Origin: an uncultured Alphaproteobacteria bacterium
GTDB lineage: Bacteria; Pseudomonadota; Alphaproteobacteria; Sphingomonadales; Sphingomonadaceae
Length of the DNA: 25,451 bases
Assembly (NCBI GenBank): GCA_903939555.1
Contig: CAJAHV010000159.1
Span: forward strand, 1-25,451
Direction of reading: 5' to 3'
Shown: positions 23,161 to 25,451 of the stretch, in pieces
How the letters are laid out: each line of letters begins with the position of its first letter
Numbering within the stretch: the first letter of the stretch is position 1
Program-made: the position numbers and the translations under genes
Notes under the pieces: model-generated
What the model saw: only the letters and a program-made list of their open reading frames with translations
Database searches by the model: none
Told to the model about the DNA's origin: nothing

Positions 23161-23169
23161 CTAGTCTAG
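23161..23169. promoter_or_regulatory. possible operator CTAGTCTAG in the divergent intergenic region
   Basis: Two CTAG tetramers separated by one base form a 9-bp near-palindrome between the S24 repressor and the small operon. CTAG is usually rare in proteobacterial DNA, so two adjacent copies in a 141-bp regulatory gap are notable. Assignment as the repressor's operator is a guess. Confidence 0.25.
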
Positions 23170-23227
23170 GTAAAAAACTATGCTATGGCTCGCATCAAGC
23201 GGGCCAGGAGAGGAGGTACCGCGACAT

Positions 23228-23899
23228 ATGAACAGCATCGCCATCCGCAAGCGGCTGGACGAGCTGATCGCGTCCAGTGGCGAAGATTACGCTTCACTGT
23301 CGCGTCGACTCGGCCGAAACCCGACTTACATCCAGCAATTCATCAAGCGCGGCGTGCCGCGCCGCCTGTCGGAGGACGACCGGCGTCTGCTCGCCGAACA
23401 TCTGGGCATTGCCGAACGCCTGCTGGGCGGACCGGATGCCGGCAGCATCGTGACCCGTCCCGACCTGGTGCGCAGCAAGGGCGATTATGTGCTGATCCCC
23501 AGACTGGCGGTCTGCGCATCGGCCGGCAGTGGCCGTGAAACCGGGCCGGAAACCCCGCTCGCGGCACTGGCCTTTCAGTCGAGTTGGGTCCGCGACGTTG
23601 CCAGCGGTCGCCCCGAAGCGCTGTCGGTTATCGGCGTGGAGGGCGATTCAATGCTGCCGACGCTTGCCGATGGCGACCAGATCCTGGTCGATACCGATGA
23701 TTGCGGCCGGTTGCGCGATGGCATTTACGTGTTGCGCACCGATGACGCCTTGCTGGTCAAGCGCCTGTCGGTCAACCCGGCGACCCGGCGGCTGACGATC
23801 CGCAGCGACAATGATGCCTATCCGAGCTGGGATGATTGCGACCCCGCCGCCGTCACGGTCATTGGCCGGGTGGTATGGGTCGGGCGCCGCCTCAACTGA
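23228..23899 (+). CDS. S24-family (LexA/CI-like) transcriptional regulator
   Basis: A 223-residue repressor with an N-terminal helix-turn-helix (about 1-60, YASLSRRLGRNPTYIQQFIKRG) and a C-terminal S24 peptidase-like domain (about 85-223). The catalytic dyad is Ser141 in GDSMLPTLADGD and Lys178 in LLVKRL. Their 37-residue spacing equals that of LexA and UmuD. An Ala99-Gly100 pair in the linker region (CASAGSG) is a plausible self-cleavage site. It is therefore expected to be inactivated by RecA-stimulated autocleavage, or to be a cleavage-type sensor of another stress. The start is ATG at 23228 with a strong AGGAGG about 11 nt upstream; an earlier TTG-like start at 23180 is discarded. It is divergent from the two small genes and convergent with the small membrane gene, 3 bp apart. 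Confidence 0.93.
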   Translation: MNSIAIRKRLDELIASSGEDYASLSRRLGRNPTYIQQFIKRGVPRRLSEDDRRLLAEHLGIAERLLGGPDAGSIVTRPDLVRSKGDYVLIPRLAVCASAGSGRETGPETPLAALAFQSSWVRDVASGRPEALSVIGVEGDSMLPTLADGDQILVDTDDCGRLRDGIYVLRTDDALLVKRLSVNPATRRLTIRSDNDAYPSWDDCDPAAVTVIGRVVWVGRRLN

Positions 23900-23902
23900 G
23901 CG

Positions 23903-24133
23903 TCATCGTTTCCGGTCGGCAATCGCCAGTGCCACCGCCGCCAGCACGCCCAGCGTCAAGCCCGCAAACAGCCCGACAGACGTTTCGCCGAACATCACCC
24001 CGATAATCGGGCCAATCATGACGCCGGCAGCGATCAGGCAGCCACCACCGCGCCGGGGCGGCGACGGGGGTAACGACGGCGGTAACGACGGGGGCGCCGG
24101 GGAAACGCGGGAAACGGGAGGATTATTCGCCAT
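23903..24133 (-). CDS. small glycine-rich membrane protein
   Basis: A 76-residue protein starting MANNPP. A Pro/Ser-rich cytoplasmic-looking head of about 30 residues, encoded by short DNA repeats, is followed by RRGGGC. Two closely spaced hydrophobic segments then follow (LIAAGVMIGPIIGVMFG and VGLFAGLTLGVLAAVALAI), with a basic end DRKR. It is a hairpin-type inner-membrane protein of unknown role. The start is ATG at 24133, internal to a longer frame from 24169; no clear Shine-Dalgarno sequence is present for either. It is convergent with the S24 regulator (3-bp gap) and divergent from the TamA-like gene. Confidence 0.65.
   Translation of the reverse strand: MANNPPVSRVSPAPPSLPPSLPPSPPRRGGGCLIAAGVMIGPIIGVMFGETSVGLFAGLTLGVLAAVALAIADRKR
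24061..24093. repeat. short tandem repeat in the small membrane gene
   Basis: Consecutive 12-bp units of the type GACGGNGGTAAC encode the Ser-Leu-Pro-Pro repeats in the head of the small membrane protein. The copies are imperfect. Confidence 0.5.
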
Positions 24134-24223
24134 GGCGGTGCTTTGGCACGGCGGCGGGGGCAAGGCCAAGCCCTGTTGCCGCCACTGCGGCTTTGCGACA
24201 GCAGCGCGAAGGTCTAGACGGGT

Positions 24224-25451
24224 ATGGTGCCCGCCTGCCCGCCCTCATTCCGGCTGATTGGTTGCCTGCTGCCGCTTGCCGCGCTGCTGGCCGGCGGTGC
24301 GGCCGCCCAGACTGCCCAGCCAGCCCGGCCAGCCGCGCCCGCAGAGCTGCCGGAAGGGCCGTTGCCCAGCGGCGAACCCCGGCTGGAGGATTTTGGCCCG
24401 CTGCCCGGCAATGTGCCTTGGCCGACGATCGAATCGACCAGCGACGGTGAACCCGCGACGGCGGCCGGAGATGTTCGCTATACCGTTGATATAAATGGTC
24501 TTGTGGCGCTTGGGCTTGACGATAAATTTCGGGCCCTGTCGTCGCTGTGGACCAAGCGCGGCGATGTTTCCAACCTCGCCCAGATCAACCGCCGTACCGC
24601 TGAGGATCGCGACCTGATCGACCAGTTGCTGCGCTCGATTGGTCATTATGGCGGTGCCACCCGCGTAGCGATCACCTCGCCCACGCTGGCCACGGCGCCG
24701 GTGCGGGTCAGCCTGGCGGTCGATCCGGGGCCGCTTTACCATTTCGATTCGATCAGCGTCATCGCGCCCGCCGGCGCGGCGATTGCCGATTCGGCATCGG
24801 TGGTGCTGCCGCTGCTCGGCGTGAAGGCCGGTGATGCCATCGATGCGACGCGCGTCAACACCGCGCAGGATGCTCTGCCGGCAGCGCTCGCCGATGCCGG
24901 CTACCCCTTCCCCGTCGTGGGCAAGCCGGAAATCGTCGTGGATCATGCCACCCGCACCGCGTCGCTGTTGCAAAGCATCGATCTTGGCGTGCGCGGCCGA
25001 TACGGCACCATTCATATCGCCGGCGAAACACAAGGCCTGTCCGATCAGCATGTCGCCACGCTGGCGCGGTTCAAGCCTGGCGACCGCTACACCAACGCCG
25101 GTCGCGACGATCTGCGGCGGGCGCTGATCCAGACCGGATTGTTCGGCAGCGTTGCCGTCAAGCCGGTCGCCGCCGGCAAAGCTGATGCCGATGGTGCCCA
25201 ACTGGTCGACCTGATGATCACCGCCGAAGCGGCACCGGTGCGCACCATTTCGGCCAAGGGCGGTTATTCGACCGGCCAGGGCCTGCGCGCCGAAGCAAGC
25301 TGGACGCACCGCAACCTGTTCAGGCCGGAAGGTGGCTTTACCGTGCGCGGTGTCGCCGCCGAACGCGAACAGGTGTTGATCGCCGAATTGCTGCGCCGCA
25401 ATTTCAAGAAACGCGACCAGTTGCTGTCAGCCCGCATCGGCATTTCGGCGG
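24224..25451 (+). CDS. TamA/BamA-family outer-membrane assembly protein (partial, 3' end missing)
   Basis: The frame is open from ATG at 24224 to the window edge, 409 codons. An in-frame stop at 24215-24217 excludes any earlier start. An N-terminal signal (to about residue 28, ALLAGGAAAQ) is followed by a Pro/Ala-rich stretch. Periplasmic POTRA-type repeats then run to about residue 340: LADAGYPFPVVGKPEIVVDH has the typical G-Y-P turn, and ALIQTGLFGSVAVKP is the usual end of a POTRA unit. From about 345 (KGGYSTGQGLRAEASWTHRNLF) the first beta-barrel strands of the surface-antigen domain begin. Length and layout fit TamA better than BamA, which has five POTRA domains. It would insert beta-barrel proteins or autotransporters with TamB. 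The tamB gene would be expected downstream, outside the window. Confidence 0.9.
   Translation, partial: MVPACPPSFRLIGCLLPLAALLAGGAAAQTAQPARPAAPAELPEGPLPSGEPRLEDFGPLPGNVPWPTIESTSDGEPATAAGDVRYTVDINGLVALGLDDKFRALSSLWTKRGDVSNLAQINRRTAEDRDLIDQLLRSIGHYGGATRVAITSPTLATAPVRVSLAVDPGPLYHFDSISVIAPAGAAIADSASVVLPLLGVKAGDAIDATRVNTAQDALPAALADAGYPFPVVGKPEIVVDHATRTASLLQSIDLGVRGRYGTIHIAGETQGLSDQHVATLARFKPGDRYTNAGRDDLRRALIQTGLFGSVAVKPVAAGKADADGAQLVDLMITAEAAPVRTISAKGGYSTGQGLRAEASWTHRNLFRPEGGFTVRGVAAEREQVLIAELLRRNFKKRDQLLSARIGISA

Noticed and set aside
24245..25309. 354-residue minus-strand frame opposite the TamA-like gene
   Set aside because: The plus-strand frame translates to a signal peptide, POTRA-like units and barrel strands; the minus frame is Arg/Gly/Gln-rich noise.

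Overview
The window is GC-rich, densely coded DNA that looks like the chromosome of an alphaproteobacterium, most likely of the order Sphingomonadales. That placement is inference. It rests on the glnB-glnA pair behind a sigma-54 promoter, the metZ-apaG pair, a ParE of about 660 residues, a small self-cleaving S24 repressor, and the general codon style. There is no rRNA, tRNA, CRISPR array, transposase or integrase, and nothing suggests a recent island. Most of it is core or semi-core metabolism.

Layout, left to right. (1) 1-77: the 5' end of a minus-strand gene with an N-terminal membrane anchor, next to a C-rich tandem repeat. (2) 235-2154: minus-strand acyl-CoA dehydrogenase and msrA. (3) 2295-3460: a LuxR-type regulator without a LuxI partner, then a small membrane ORF. 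(4) 3564-6032: a two-gene operon of a large MFS transporter and an SDR oxidoreductase. (5) 6092-8160: the nitrogen-control unit, with two 17-bp dyads that fit NtrC sites, a consensus-perfect sigma-54 promoter, glnB, glnA and a stack of three hairpins. (6) 8161-10411: a structured intergenic stretch and parE. (7) 10423-14034: a long inverted repeat between convergent genes, then a CYTH-CHAD protein and a YheS-like ABC-F ATPase, both on the minus strand. (8) 14112-17213, minus strand: cytochrome c with its terminator, then the cluster metZ-apaG-lysR. (9) 17378-18046: beta-carbonic anhydrase on the plus strand. (10) 18143-22298: an RND efflux pump (adaptor lipoprotein plus permease) on the minus strand. 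(11) 22425-24133: a divergent unit made of a LexA-like S24 repressor facing two small overlapping genes, followed by a small membrane protein. (12) 24224 to the end: the first 409 codons of a TamA/BamA-type outer-membrane assembly protein, cut by the window edge.

How it fits together. The glnB-glnA unit is a complete nitrogen-responsive module: enhancer dyads, sigma-54 promoter, the uridylylatable PII protein, and an adenylylatable glutamine synthetase. metZ supplies methionine sulfur assimilation, and apaG and a GcvA-like LysR follow it with almost no spacing. The least explained part is 22425-23227. There, two small unassigned genes overlap by ATGA and are transcribed away from a Ser/Lys-dyad repressor. 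The first small protein carries a helix-turn-helix-like motif that resembles the DNA-binding end of that repressor. This is the best candidate for an undescribed regulatory circuit here, though the individual genes may be widespread in sphingomonads.
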